The notes below the pieces were generated by a model. That model was not told the origin of the DNA, did not search any database, and saw only the letters and a list, made by a program, of their open reading frames with translations. Below are positions 15,626-23,623 of a stretch of DNA of 64,000 nt, piece by piece. Made by a program: the position numbers and the translations under genes. The first letter of the stretch is position 1; each line of letters opens with the position of its first letter. The DNA lies in contig CAWJUU010000008.1 in NCBI GenBank assembly GCA_963846165.1, forward strand, positions 248,001 through 312,000, in the 5' to 3' direction. Source of the DNA: WHSW01 sp963846165 (GTDB lineage Bacteria > Actinomycetota > Thermoleophilia > Solirubrobacterales > 70-9).

Positions 15626-17065
15626 ATGCCCGCCGCGCCGACAGAGCCGAATCTCCGCTCGACCCTCGCGCGCCGCGCCGCGCTCGCCCTCGCCGCCCTC
15701 GCCCTCGTCACCCTCGCCCTCGCCGCCCGCGCCGATGCCTACATCTACTGGACGGGCCTGGACACGACCACGACCTTCACCAACGCGGTCGGGCGCGCGA
15801 GCCTCGACGGCACGGACATTCGCCCGGACTTCATCACCGACCTCGGCTCCCCGGTCTACGGCATGGCCGCCGACGGCAACCACATCTATTGGACGCACGA
15901 CCCCTTCGTGTCGGGATCGATAGGAGGCGCCAACTTCGACGGCTCCGACGCCAACGACGGCCTGATCACCCCAGACGGCATCGTCTCCGCGGTGACGACC
16001 GACGGCACCCACCTCTACTGGGCGGAGGGAGGGGGCTTCGAGCGCCCGAAGATCGTGCGCGCAACGTCGACTCGAACGGGAACGTCTCGGGCGGCCTCGA
16101 CTTCATCGGGGACATCGGCACCCCGATGGGGGCGCCGGTCATCGGGATGGCGGTCGACGATCGCTACATCTACTGGGCCAACCGCTCCCTCGCGACGATC
16201 GGCCGAGCCAACCTCGGCGACGGCACGGACGTTCGCCCGAACCTCATCACCGGCGCCTCCCTCGGCGGCGGCACGGCGGCGATCGCCGGCGTGGCCGCCG
16301 GCAACGGCTACGTCTACTGGGCTAACCGGGGGATAGCCACGATCGGGCGCGCCAACCTCGACGGCACGGACGTTCGCCAGGACTTCATCGCTGGTACCAG
16401 CCCCGCTCACGGGGTGGCGGTCGACGGCAACTACATCTACTGGGCGAACACGAACACTGACGCGATCGGACGCGCCGAGCTTCCCGACGTCCCCGACGGC
16501 AATCCCACCAACGTCGACCAGAGCTTCATCCAGCTTCCCCCAGGCACCGGTCCCGCCGGGCTGGCGGTGGACTCGCGGCCCGCCTCCTGCGCCGGCAGCA
16601 CGGCCACGATCGTCGGCACGGGCGGATCCGACACCCTGCGCGGGACGAACGGCGACGACGTGATCGCCGCCGGGGCCGGAGATGACACGGTCACCGGCCT
16701 CGGGGGCGCCGACCTGATCTGCGCCACCCCCGGCGCCGACGTGATCCAGGCAAGCGGCGGCGACGACGTCGTCAGAGCCGGACCCGGAGCCGACGAGGTA
16801 ACTGGTGGGGGCGGTGACGACGAGCTGCACGGCAAGGGCGGGGACGACTCGCTGCGGGGCGGAGTCGGAGACGACCTTCACAAGGGTGGCGGCGGCGACG
16901 ACCGGCTCAGCGGCGGACCCGGTGATGACGTGCAGGGGGCAACGCTGGCGGCGGCGGCGACGACCGGCTCAGTGGAGGGGAGCCGGTCAGGACGTGCACC
17001 GCGGCGGCGGCGGCGAAGACGACTGTCGCGGCGGGGGCGGCTCGGACAGCAGGCACAACTGCTAA
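15626..17065 (+). CDS. YWTN-propeller/RTX secreted protein (two frameshifts)
   Basis: Third member. The ATG at 15626 starts MPAAPTEPNLRSTLARRAAL and a signal peptide to ARADA. Propeller blades follow: AYIYWTGL, NHIYWTHD, THLYWAEGG, RYIYWANRSLATIGRANLG, GYVYWANRGIATIGRANLD, NYIYWANTNTDAIGRAEL. Then CAGSTATIVGTGGSDTLRGT and about ten GGDD-type calcium-binding repeats, ending EDDCRGGGGSDSRHNC. The frame shifts once near 16060 and again near 16935. Predicted extracellular, perhaps cell-wall-associated; ligand unknown. The first ~85 bp are almost identical to the start of the next gene, so the pair is a recent tandem duplication. Confidence 0.75.
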
Positions 17066-17068
17066 GCG

Positions 17069-18328
17069 ATGCCCGCCGCGCCGACAGAGCCCAATCTCCG
17101 CTCGACCCTCGCGCGCCGCGCCGCGCTCGCCCTCGCCGCCCTCGCGCTCGCGACCTCGCGCTGGCCCCCCGCGCCGACGCCTTCGTCTACTGGACGAACC
17201 TGGTCGACCAACACGATCGGGCGCGCCAACCTCGACGGCACCGGGGTCGACCAGAACTTCATCACGGGCGTCGGCTTCGCCGAGGGGCTGGCGGTCGACG
17301 GCGAGCACGTCTACTGGTCGAGCGACACCACGATCGGGCAGGCCAACATCGACGGCAGCGGCGCCATAAACAACAACCTCATCACGGGCGCCAACTTTGC
17401 CAGTGGGGTGGCGGTCAACGGCGCCGACCTCTACTGGGCGAACCACGTCGTCCCCGGCACGATCGGGCACGCCGACATCGACTCAAGCGGGAACGTCTCG
17501 AACGTCAACCAGAGCTTCATCACCGGCGCCAGCGCTCCGATCGGGGTGGCGGTCGAGGGCACCCAGGTCTACTGGGCGAACGAGGGGTCGATCGGGAGCG
17601 CCAACCGCAACGGCACGGGCGCCGACCAGAGCCTCGTCCCATTCGCCGGTCAGCCCCAAGGGGTGGCGGTCGATGGCACCTACATCTACTGGGTGGCCGT
17701 CCAGCCGGTGCCCTCGGGCCCGCCCTCGATCGAGCGGGCCACGCTCGCCGACCCCGGTGGCACCATGACCAGCTTGATCCCGATTCCCGGAAACGGCGTC
17801 AACCCCTTCGGGGTCGCGGTCGACGCCACGCACATCTATTGGGCGCAGCAGGGAACCAACACGATCGGGCGCGCCAACCTCGACGGCAGCGGCGCCGACC
17901 ACAGCTTCATCAGCCTTCCGGCCGGGAGCAGCCCCACCGCGGTTGCGGTCGACTCGCTGACGGCTTCCTGTGCCGGCCAGCAGGCGACGGTCGTCGGCAC
18001 GAGCAGGCCCGACGAGCTGACCGGGACCGACGGCAACGACGTGATCGCCGCCGGGGGCGGAGACGACACCGTGGTCGGCCTCAAGGGCGATGACACTGTT
18101 TGCGGCTCGGGAGGCAATGACGTTATCCGGGGGAAGGGCGGCAACGACGAGCTTCGAACCGGAGGCGACGACGATGAGGTGACGGCCGGCGGCGGGGACG
18201 ACGAGGTGCGCGCCAAGGGCGGCGACGACTCGCTCCGAGGCGGAGACGACGACGACGAGCTCAGGGGCGGCGGCGGCTCGGACGACTGTCGCGGCGGGGA
18301 CGGCTCGGATAGTAAGCACCGCTGCTGA
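17069..18328 (+). CDS. YWTN-propeller/RTX secreted protein
   Basis: Fourth and most intact member, 419 residues as sequenced. It starts MPAAPTEPNLRSTLARRAAL. Around residues 29-46 the reading frame departs and returns (two compensating indels); the other frame restores APRADAFVYWTNLV, so the signal peptide end and first blade are damaged in this sequence only. Blades: EHVYWSSDTTIGQANIDG, ADLYWANH, TQVYWANEGSIGSANRNG, TYIYWVAV, THIYWAQQGTNTIGRANLDG. Then CAGQQATVVGTSRPDELTGT and RTX-like repeats to DDCRGGDGSDSKHRC. Four paralogues in a row suggests an expanding surface or secreted protein family. Confidence 0.8.
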   Translation: MPAAPTEPNLRSTLARRAALALAALALATSRWPPAPTPSSTGRTWSTNTIGRANLDGTGVDQNFITGVGFAEGLAVDGEHVYWSSDTTIGQANIDGSGAINNNLITGANFASGVAVNGADLYWANHVVPGTIGHADIDSSGNVSNVNQSFITGASAPIGVAVEGTQVYWANEGSIGSANRNGTGADQSLVPFAGQPQGVAVDGTYIYWVAVQPVPSGPPSIERATLADPGGTMTSLIPIPGNGVNPFGVAVDATHIYWAQQGTNTIGRANLDGSGADHSFISLPAGSSPTAVAVDSLTASCAGQQATVVGTSRPDELTGTDGNDVIAAGGGDDTVVGLKGDDTVCGSGGNDVIRGKGGNDELRTGGDDDEVTAGGGDDEVRAKGGDDSLRGGDDDDELRGGGGSDDCRGGDGSDSKHRC

Positions 18329-18330
18329 CG

Positions 18331-18832
18331 ACGCGCGCCGCGAAGCGTCTACGCCTACCACCGGACCACCGCCGAGCGCGCTGACGCGATTCTCGCGGAC
18401 GGCTTTCAGGACCGCGAGGGGACCTGGGGGACCGGCGAGCCGCGCAGCGGCGTCTGGGTCACCGTCGGACGTCCGTGGGATCTGGTGATCACCGGTCCCC
18501 CGCCCGGCGACGACCCGGCGCTGCTGGTGATCGAGATCCCCGCGGACCTATTCACGCGCTACGAATGGGTCCAGGAGCAGTTGGGTTATCGGGAGGCGCT
18601 CATCCCCGCCGAGTTCCTGAATCCCCACCCCGTCTGGCGGGCCTGGGAGTGCGCCGAGTGCGAGGCGATCGCCCCCGAACACGGGCCCGGCTGGCACAGT
18701 GAGTTGATCGACCGCTTCGGGACCAGAGAGAGACTCAGCACGTGCCCTCGGTGTACGAACGCAGTACGCCGCGCTCGTGGTCCCGCACAGGGTCCCAAAC
18801 TGAGAGAACCAGAGCGAGCCGAGGTGACCTGA
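18331..18832 (+). pseudogene. ADP-ribosyltransferase-like ORF lacking a start codon
   Basis: An open frame directly behind the stop of the RTX gene and in the same frame. It reads VYAYHRTTAERADAILADGF, GTGEPRSGVWVTV, PPPGDDPALLVIEIP and a tail with WECAECEA...LSTCPRC. The opening YHRT...A..IL..GF followed by GVW resembles the N terminus of small ART-fold/KptA-like proteins, but I am not sure. The first possible start (GTG/ATC region near 18485) is past this conserved part, so the gene is 5'-truncated or fused by the duplication boundary. It ends just before the tRNA-His 3' fragment. Confidence 0.5.
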
Positions 18833-18881
18833 CAACACCTCACCAGGCGTGAGATCGGCTCACAGACCGCGAGTCTTGGAG

Positions 18882-18923
18882 TTGTGGTCCAGGTGGCCGC
18901 GGGTTCGAGTCCCGTCGCTCACC
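18882..18923 (+). other. tRNA-His 3' fragment
   Basis: Anticodon loop TTGTGGT (anticodon GTG), 3' stem CCAGG, variable region, T arm GCGGG-TTCGAGT-CCCGT, acceptor CGCTCAC and C73: the exact second half of a tRNA-His that would pair with the fragment at 12471-12508. The preceding bases (TTGGAG) do not supply a 5' half. No CCA encoded. Confidence 0.8.
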
Positions 18924-19476
18924 CCTCAGGATCCCGTGCAAATCACCCCAGTCTCGCTTCGGTGGCACCTTGCCGAGGCCTGCCTGGGGTCCAATTGGGG
19001 TCCAATCCTTCCGGCGAACTTGAGCGCGGCGGGGCGATCGCCTGTCGCCTACCGGGCGACGCTACGGCATACCCACGCCCGGCGATCAACGGCGCGCGGC
19101 CGGGACCGGCGAACAAGGGGTTCGCCAGTCCTAGCCGCAACGCGCAGAGCGCAAGAAAACGCCCGCACTGCTCTGCATCCGGACGGGTGCTAGGCGAGGA
19201 CGCCACCCAACGTGACGTACCGGGTAGGTGGCTGGATTCGGTCGGCGGCTCGGAGGCTTTGCAGCCCGTGACCAACGCGCGATGCCCTGGGGCGTAGCGA
19301 TTGCCATAGATGCGATGCGGGAGCTAGCGATGACAGAGACGCAGGTCAGATACCAAGCATCAGCCCTAACCGCTGCTGGCCCTCTACCGGGTCACAGCGG
19401 GGAAGTGTGGCCTGCACAAAATCGACTCGATCGTGATTTGAAAATGCTTCTCCGACCTGGGCGGTACCGCGACCCC
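18924..19476. other. non-coding accessory stretch with a tandem 11-mer
   Basis: About 550 bp with no ORF that looks coding. TGGGGTCCAAT is tandemly repeated at 18985-18995 and 18996-19006, 62 bp past the tRNA-His fragment. That position is where arm-type integrase sites are often found, but no integrase is present. Otherwise nothing recognised. Confidence 0.5.
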
Positions 19477-19878
19477 CTACTCCGACAGCCCGGCGGCTTC
19501 GAGAGCTTCGGCCTCGCTCCCGAAGGTCCGCCACCAGACGGCCTTGCCGTCACGCGCCTCCCAGGCCTGCCACACCGTCTCGTCCAGGGGCGTCCCGCTA
19601 TCGAGGCCATGGCCGCGAACGCGCACGGCGGTGATGCCGCGGTCACCCGCGTCGCGCACCTCCAGAACCTCGGTGCTGAAGTCGGGGAAGATCGCGAGCA
19701 GGTCTTCCCACCATTCGCGGATGCCGTCGTGGCCGTGGTACTGGGGATGGCCCTCAAGGCTCGCGAACCGAGTGGTGAACGTAACTTCAGGGTCGAAGAA
19801 CTCAAGGAAGGCATCGAGGTCGCGCCGGTTGAAGGCGTCATGTGCTCGGTAGACCATCTCGACGTTCTCCTGCGACAT
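19477..19878 (-). CDS. SnoaL-like / NTF2-fold protein
   Basis: 133 residues, MSQENVEMVYRAHDAFNRRD to EAEALEAAGLSE. Family elements: FDPEVTFTTRFASLEG, YHGHDGIREWWEDLLAIFPD, GITAVRVRGHGLDSGTPLDE, WEARDGKAVWWRTF. Belongs to the long-form subgroup with the DGIREWW motif, close to the next gene upstream. It starts 3 nt after that gene's stop, so both form a minus-strand operon driven by the promoter motif at 20286. Confidence 0.88.
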   Translation of the reverse strand: MSQENVEMVYRAHDAFNRRDLDAFLEFFDPEVTFTTRFASLEGHPQYHGHDGIREWWEDLLAIFPDFSTEVLEVRDAGDRGITAVRVRGHGLDSGTPLDETVWQAWEARDGKAVWWRTFGSEAEALEAAGLSE

Positions 19879-19881
19879 CGC

Positions 19882-20276
19882 CTACTCCGAGAGCCCGGCG
19901 GCTTCGACGGCGGCGGCCTCAGCGCGAAAGACCTGCCACCAGATGCACTTGCCGTGTCGCCACCGGCAGGCCAGCCAAACGTTGTCTTCGAAGGGCGACA
20001 TGCTCCCCGCGCCGTGTCCGACAGCTCTGATGGTCGCGATGGTCACGTCTCGAGGCTCGCGCATCCGACCACCTCAATCTTGTAATCGGGGAAAGCCTCG
20101 AACCAGTTGTCCCACCATTGACGGATGCCGTCATGCCCGTGGAGGCCTCCTTCAACGGCGAGGATCCGGGAAACAGCTTCGACGTCTCTATCCATGAGCG
20201 CCAGAAACGCCTCTTGGTCACGCCGGTTGACGGCGTCGATGGACCGGCGATGCAGTTCCACGTTCTCCTGCGACAT
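19882..20276 (-). CDS. SnoaL-like / NTF2-fold protein (frameshifted)
   Basis: Starts MSQENVELHRRSIDAVNRRD and runs through LHGHDGIRQWWDNWFEAFPD, then leaves frame after YKIEVV (stop at 20043). The adjacent frame resumes with MREPRDVTIATIRAVGHGAG, DNVWLACRWRHGKCIWWQVF and AAAVEAAGLSE. A 1-base indel near 20062 restores a normal ~131-residue protein. First gene of the two-gene minus-strand operon. Confidence 0.8.
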
Positions 20277-20291
20277 CGCCCACGCAGTATC
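20277..20291 (-). promoter_or_regulatory. conserved SnoaL-gene promoter motif (copy 3)
   Basis: Minus-strand GATACT (plus 20286-20291), 9-nt spacer GCGTGGGCG, then the ATG at 20276. Matches the copies at 7173, 7604 and 21615. Confidence 0.6.
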
Positions 20292-20397
20292 GCCCAGTCC
20301 GTAGGGGTGGGGCCGAACTTCATCGCGCCCGCTGGGGCACACGCACCCCCCCGGGACTGGCGAGATCTTCGCCAACCCTTGCGACTAGTCCGAAGCG

Positions 20398-20919
20398 CTA
20401 CCGCGTGACCGTCCCGGTGAAGGTCTCCCGACCTGGCGTCGGCGGCTCGCCCTTCTCAAATCGGGCGACCATCTGACCGCCCCCGGTTGCCCCCTCGAAC
20501 TCGCCCGTGCCGTTCATGACCTCCCAGGCCATCCGTAGGACGCGCGACGGCTGAGTCGGGCTGAAGCCGACCTTCAGCGTGCCGGCAGGGCAGCGGAACG
20601 TCCTTTCGATGATAAAGCCGGCAGGTGATCCGTGCTCGTAGTGCACTTCCTGGATCGTCCCGCCCGGGCAGAAGGGCGAGTCGCCGATGTGCGACACGGC
20701 GAGAAGCTCGACATCGCCAGGGACGTTCTCGGCATCGGGGACACCCACCCGCGTCTTGATGAGGACCTTCTCCCCGGCCGCTCCGGCGTCCGTGGTCGTC
20801 CCGCTGCTGTCCCCGTCATCGCCGCCGCAGGCCCCGAGGCCGACCGTCGCGAGTGTCAGCGCCAAAGCCAGCCATCGAAACTGGCCCGGCTGCCCGAGCC
20901 TTGCTTTGGACGAAACCAC
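20398..20919 (-). CDS. lipoprotein, unknown function
   Basis: 173 residues. The N terminus WLALALTLATVGLGACGGDD is a lipoprotein signal peptide with lipobox LGAC, followed by an acidic Ser/Thr linker. The mature part has a strand-rich domain with two cysteines (SPFCPGGTIQEV and TFRCPAGTLKVGF) and a C-terminal block EVMNGTGEFEGATGGGQMVA then RETFTGTVTR, which looks like an allene-oxide-cyclase-like/ lipocalin-type barrel end. That likeness is a guess. Membrane-anchored at the outer face. Stand-alone gene. Confidence 0.75.
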   Translation of the reverse strand: MVSSKARLGQPGQFRWLALALTLATVGLGACGGDDGDSSGTTTDAGAAGEKVLIKTRVGVPDAENVPGDVELLAVSHIGDSPFCPGGTIQEVHYEHGSPAGFIIERTFRCPAGTLKVGFSPTQPSRVLRMAWEVMNGTGEFEGATGGGQMVARFEKGEPPTPGRETFTGTVTR

Positions 20920-21253
20920 CGTCGAGCGCCTCCCAGCTGTGCCTGGCGACGACCCTCTCAGGACAGCTGTCTGCTGTCAAGAACGGCCGAAGCGTCAACG
21001 AAAGCCGGTCTGACTAATCATCGCGGGTGCCGATGACCGACTCGAGACGCATGATGGATTCGACCGCTCCCTGGTTCGAAAGCCATCCCATCAGGGACCC
21101 CCTCACGAAGCCCTGCTAGCGCGGGGGTTCGTGGTTGTTGGTACCGAGACCCCTACTCGACCGTGGGCCCAAACAGGCCTATCGCTGCTGACGTGGGACA
21201 AGCTCAAATAGGCTCAACCTTTCATGGGAGCGATTCGAACCAGGAGGTTCCGC
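20920..21253. other. intergenic region
   Basis: About 330 bp. A 28-codon frame (21033-21119) is too short to support. An inverted repeat CACGAA...TTCGTG with CCC/GGG inside lies near 21103-21134 and may be a terminator. AGGAGG at 21242-21247 serves the next gene. Confidence 0.5.
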
Positions 21254-21532
21254 ATGAGCATCGTTGTCCGTTTTCCGCCCGCCGGCATGACGCGCCAGCA
21301 GTACGACTCCGTCCGCAACGCGCTCACCGGCTCCGGCGATTGGCCGACAGACGGCTGTCAACTTCACGTTCTGTTCGGCGACGAGGGCGACCTCCGAGTC
21401 AGCGAGGTCTGGGAATCGCGCGAGAAGTTCGAGGCCTTCGGCGAGAAGCTCGGCCCCAGGATCGAGGAAGCCGGAATCCAGATGTCGGGCGAACCAGAGG
21501 TCTTCGAGGCGCATATCTTCGAGACGTTCTAG
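21254..21532 (+). CDS. small alpha/beta-barrel-like hypothetical protein
   Basis: 92 residues: MSIVVRFPPAGMTRQQYDSV, then LTGSGDWPTDGCQLHVLFGD, LRVSEVWESREKFEAFGEKL and EVFEAHIFETF. The strand-helix-strand pattern with REKFEAFGEKL is typical of small dimeric ferredoxin-fold proteins of the ABM/NIPSNAP type found in actinobacteria. Catalytic residues are not evident. AGGAGG lies 6 nt before the ATG, which fixes the start. Confidence 0.75.
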   Translation: MSIVVRFPPAGMTRQQYDSVRNALTGSGDWPTDGCQLHVLFGDEGDLRVSEVWESREKFEAFGEKLGPRIEEAGIQMSGEPEVFEAHIFETF

Positions 21533-21614
21533 CCATCGGGGGGGTAGGCAGCCGCAGCGGTTTTCGGGTGGTCTCCGCCCTTTTGTGCCACTGACCATGC
21601 GTGCGCCAACGCGA

Positions 21615-21629
21615 AATACTGCGCGGGCG
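21615..21629 (+). promoter_or_regulatory. conserved SnoaL-gene promoter motif (copy 4)
   Basis: AATACT, 9-nt spacer GCGCGGGCG (identical to copy 1), then ATG 21630. Confidence 0.6.
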
Positions 21630-22037
21630 ATGTCGCAGGAGAACGTCGAGGTCTTCAAACGCGCGTTTGACGCGATCAACCGCCGAGATGCCGAGGCGCT
21701 GGTGGCGGAGCTCGACCCCGAGGTCGAGTGGCATTCGGCGATTCTGATGGCGATGGGCGGGAAACAGACGGTGTACCGAGGACACGAGGGCGTTCGCGAG
21801 TGGCTCCGAGACCTTTACGGGACCCTCTCTGAGTTTCAAGCTGAGTACCCGGACATCCGAGACCTTGGCGACCGAACGGTCGCAATCGGCCGTGTCCGCG
21901 CGCGTGGCAGGGCAAGCGAGGCCGAGATCGAATCGCCTCACGGCACGGTGACCGAGTTCAAGAACGGCAAGGGAATTCGGATTCGGACGTACCTCGACCC
22001 CAACGAAGCCCTCGCAGCCGCCGGGCTGTCGGAGTAG
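21630..22037 (+). CDS. SnoaL-like / NTF2-fold protein
   Basis: 135 residues, MSQENVEVFKRAFDAINRRD to NEALAAAGLSE. Family elements: LDPEVEWHSAI, VYRGHEGVREWLRDLYGTL, RTVAIGRVRARGRASEAEIE, EFKNGKGIRIRTYLD. Stand-alone gene with its own promoter motif 9 nt upstream. Substrate unknown. It ends ~60 bp before the degenerate tRNA-His fragment. Confidence 0.88.
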   Translation: MSQENVEVFKRAFDAINRRDAEALVAELDPEVEWHSAILMAMGGKQTVYRGHEGVREWLRDLYGTLSEFQAEYPDIRDLGDRTVAIGRVRARGRASEAEIESPHGTVTEFKNGKGIRIRTYLDPNEALAAAGLSE

Positions 22038-22099
22038 CTCAGCGGTCACAACCTCGCCCTCCTCGCCTCGGTGGCGATCTTCTCCCGGTGACAGGGTTC

Positions 22100-22127
22100 G
22101 GGTTCGCTCGAGCCCCGTCGCTCACCC
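22100..22127 (+). other. degenerate tRNA-His 3' fragment
   Basis: GGGTTCGCTCGAGCCCCGTC then GCTCACCC resembles the T arm plus acceptor of the fragment at 18900-18923 with two inserted bases in the T loop region. It may be the outer attachment scar of a second element on tRNA-His. Confidence 0.5.
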
Positions 22128-22550
22128 TTCCTCCGTCAGCCCGGCCGCCTCGAGCGCCTTAGAGCGACTCGAGAAGACCTCGAGCCGGATCGCCATACCG
22201 TCCCGGATCGTCCACAGGTGGGCTCCCTGGCTGTCGACGCTCGCTCCGCTCCCCTTCCCCCGCCCGGTGTAGCGGGTGAGCACGACGACGAACTCGCCCG
22301 CGGCGACGAAGTCCTCGGCCGCGCAACGCCACTCCTCCCAGGGGCTGAGCCACTCGCGCAGGCGCCGGCTTTTCGTCTCCGGGTCGCTGGAGACTCCGCG
22401 ATTGGGGAACTCCTCCGACCATCCCCACTCCATGTCGGGCGCGTAGAAGTCGAAGCGGGGACGCCAGTTCCCGCGCCCCCATTCCTCATAGACCGGCCGC
22501 ACCGCCTCGACGTTCGCCCGCCTGACGCTCTCGGAATCCTGCTCTGACAT
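22122..22550 (-). CDS. SnoaL-like / NTF2-fold protein
   Basis: 142 residues, MSEQDSESVRRANVEAVRPV to KALEAAGLTEEG. Shares RYTGRGKGSGASVDSQGAHL and WTIRDGMAIRLEVFSSRSK with the family, while the first third (YAPDMEWGWSEEFPNRG) is more divergent. The C-terminal EG and stop codon come from the tRNA-His fragment, so the original end was probably GLTE. A GATACT motif (minus strand, plus 22557-22562) lies 6 nt before the ATG. Confidence 0.85.
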   Translation of the reverse strand: MSEQDSESVRRANVEAVRPVYEEWGRGNWRPRFDFYAPDMEWGWSEEFPNRGVSSDPETKSRRLREWLSPWEEWRCAAEDFVAAGEFVVVLTRYTGRGKGSGASVDSQGAHLWTIRDGMAIRLEVFSSRSKALEAAGLTEEG

Positions 22551-22562
22551 GCCGGCAGTATC
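22551..22562 (-). promoter_or_regulatory. conserved SnoaL-gene promoter motif (copy 5)
   Basis: Minus-strand GCGATACT then GCCGGC directly before the ATG at 22550: same hexamer, 6-nt rather than 9-nt spacer. Confidence 0.5.
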
Positions 22563-22574
22563 GCGCCGGCGCCG

Positions 22575-23012
22575 TTACCACTGGTACGGCAAGTACTTGC
22601 CGTCCAGCTTGATCACGACGCGCGCCTCGCCGTCGCGGTCCTCGCGCTCGAGCTCGATCGAGAAGTTGATCGCGCTCATGATCCCGTCGCCGAACTTCTC
22701 GTGGATCAGCTCCTTGATCGCCGGGCCGTAGACGAGCACCAGCTCGTGCAGCCGGTAGATCGTCGGGTCGCGCAGCAGCTCGTCGGGCGCTCCGCGATAG
22801 GGCACCCGGGTCAGCGCGACGGCGACGTCCTCGCCCAGGCCGAGCCGCTCGGCAACGCGATCGGCGGCGTGGCGCGGGAGCGGGTGCTGGCCGAGGAGCG
22901 CGGCAGTGGCCCAGACCTCGGGACGCCCGATGAGCTCAGCCAACTCGGCCCAGGTGACGCCTGCGCCGTGGCGCGCGGCGGCGACCGCCTCGGCGGCGTC
23001 CTGCTTGGTCAA
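22575..23012 (-). CDS. cynS: cyanate hydratase (cyanase)
   Basis: Converts cyanate and bicarbonate to carbamate and CO2, so ammonia can be recovered from cyanate. 145 residues versus 156 in E. coli. Residues 1-70 are the HTH-like domain, 75-145 the unique cyanase domain. The three catalytic residues align with E. coli R96/E99/S122: R87 and E90 in YRLHE and S113 in GIMSAINFS. TTG start inferred because ATG/GTG are absent in frame upstream. Cytosolic decamer in the family. No cyanate transporter or carbonic anhydrase adjacent. Confidence 0.95.
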   Translation of the reverse strand: MTKQDAAEAVAAARHGAGVTWAELAELIGRPEVWATAALLGQHPLPRHAADRVAERLGLGEDVAVALTRVPYRGAPDELLRDPTIYRLHELVLVYGPAIKELIHEKFGDGIMSAINFSIELEREDRDGEARVVIKLDGKYLPYQW

Positions 23013-23092
23013 GCTCCCGAGCTCCGCGAGCGCACGCGCCGCAACATATATGCGACCGCGACGACGCGGGGCGTGGGTCGGTGCGGGCCCGG

Positions 23093-23152
23093 GACCGGAA
23101 GCGCGGCGGGATCCCGGCTGATGGGGACCCCGCCGCGTGTGCGCTTCCGGTC
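23093..23152 (-). terminator. long GC-rich inverted repeat
   Basis: GACCGGAAGCGCGGCGGG pairs with CCCGCCGCG...GCGCTTCCGGTC; two bases bulge in the right arm. It sits 7 bp past the PepSY gene stop and ahead of cynS, both on the minus strand, so it probably separates the two transcripts. Confidence 0.6.
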
Positions 23153-23158
23153 GCGGCG

Positions 23159-23479
23159 CTAGCCGCTGGCGTCAGCCGACTCGCTGTCGCCCTCGATCAC
23201 GACGAGGCTGTAGCCCTCGTCTAGTCGCACGTCGACGGTGTTGCCGTCGGGCTTGGTCACGTCGACCTCCCAGGTGGCGCCATTCTCCGAATCGCGCTCG
23301 ACCGAGTTGGCCGTGCCGCCCTTGGTGATCTCGAGCGCGGCCGCGGTGGCGCGATCCGCGCCCGGGCCGCTGGCCTGCTCGCCGGCCTCGCCGCCGGCCG
23401 CCGCGGCGACTCCGGCGCCGCCCGCCGCGAGGGCGAGGACCGAACCGCCGGCGATGATGAACTTGCGTGTCCTGTTCAT
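23159..23479 (-). CDS. secreted PepSY-domain protein
   Basis: 106 residues. Signal peptide KFIIAGGSVLALAAGGAGVA, then one PepSY domain: ATAAALEITKGGTANSVERD, GATWEVDVTKPDGNTVDVRL and a terminal strand YSLVVIEGDSE. PepSY proteins are extracytoplasmic and often inhibit proteases or bind metals; no specific partner is apparent. A good ribosome-binding site (GGAGGAACAGC on the minus strand) precedes the ATG. Confidence 0.85.
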   Translation of the reverse strand: MNRTRKFIIAGGSVLALAAGGAGVAAAAGGEAGEQASGPGADRATAAALEITKGGTANSVERDSENGATWEVDVTKPDGNTVDVRLDEGYSLVVIEGDSESADASG

Positions 23480-23623
23480 TGCTGTTCCTCCGTGTTGGTT
23501 GGTTGGGGTACTGGGAACGCCGGGGGTTCTACGGAGGCGCGATTAGACGGCAATGAGTAAGGCGCCGATAAACGAATAGGCTCGGCGGCGCTGGCCTCTA
23601 CGGGGAACAAGCGCCTCGTCCTG

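Noticed and set aside
13800..18300. Short tandem repeats resembling a CRISPR array
   Set aside because: The periodicity is 27 bp (nine codons) within a reading frame encoding GGxGDDxLx calcium-binding repeats; there are no unique spacers and no cas genes.
21033..21119. 28-residue ORF (MTDSRRMMDS...)
   Set aside because: No ribosome-binding site, no homologous pattern, and its length is expected by chance.
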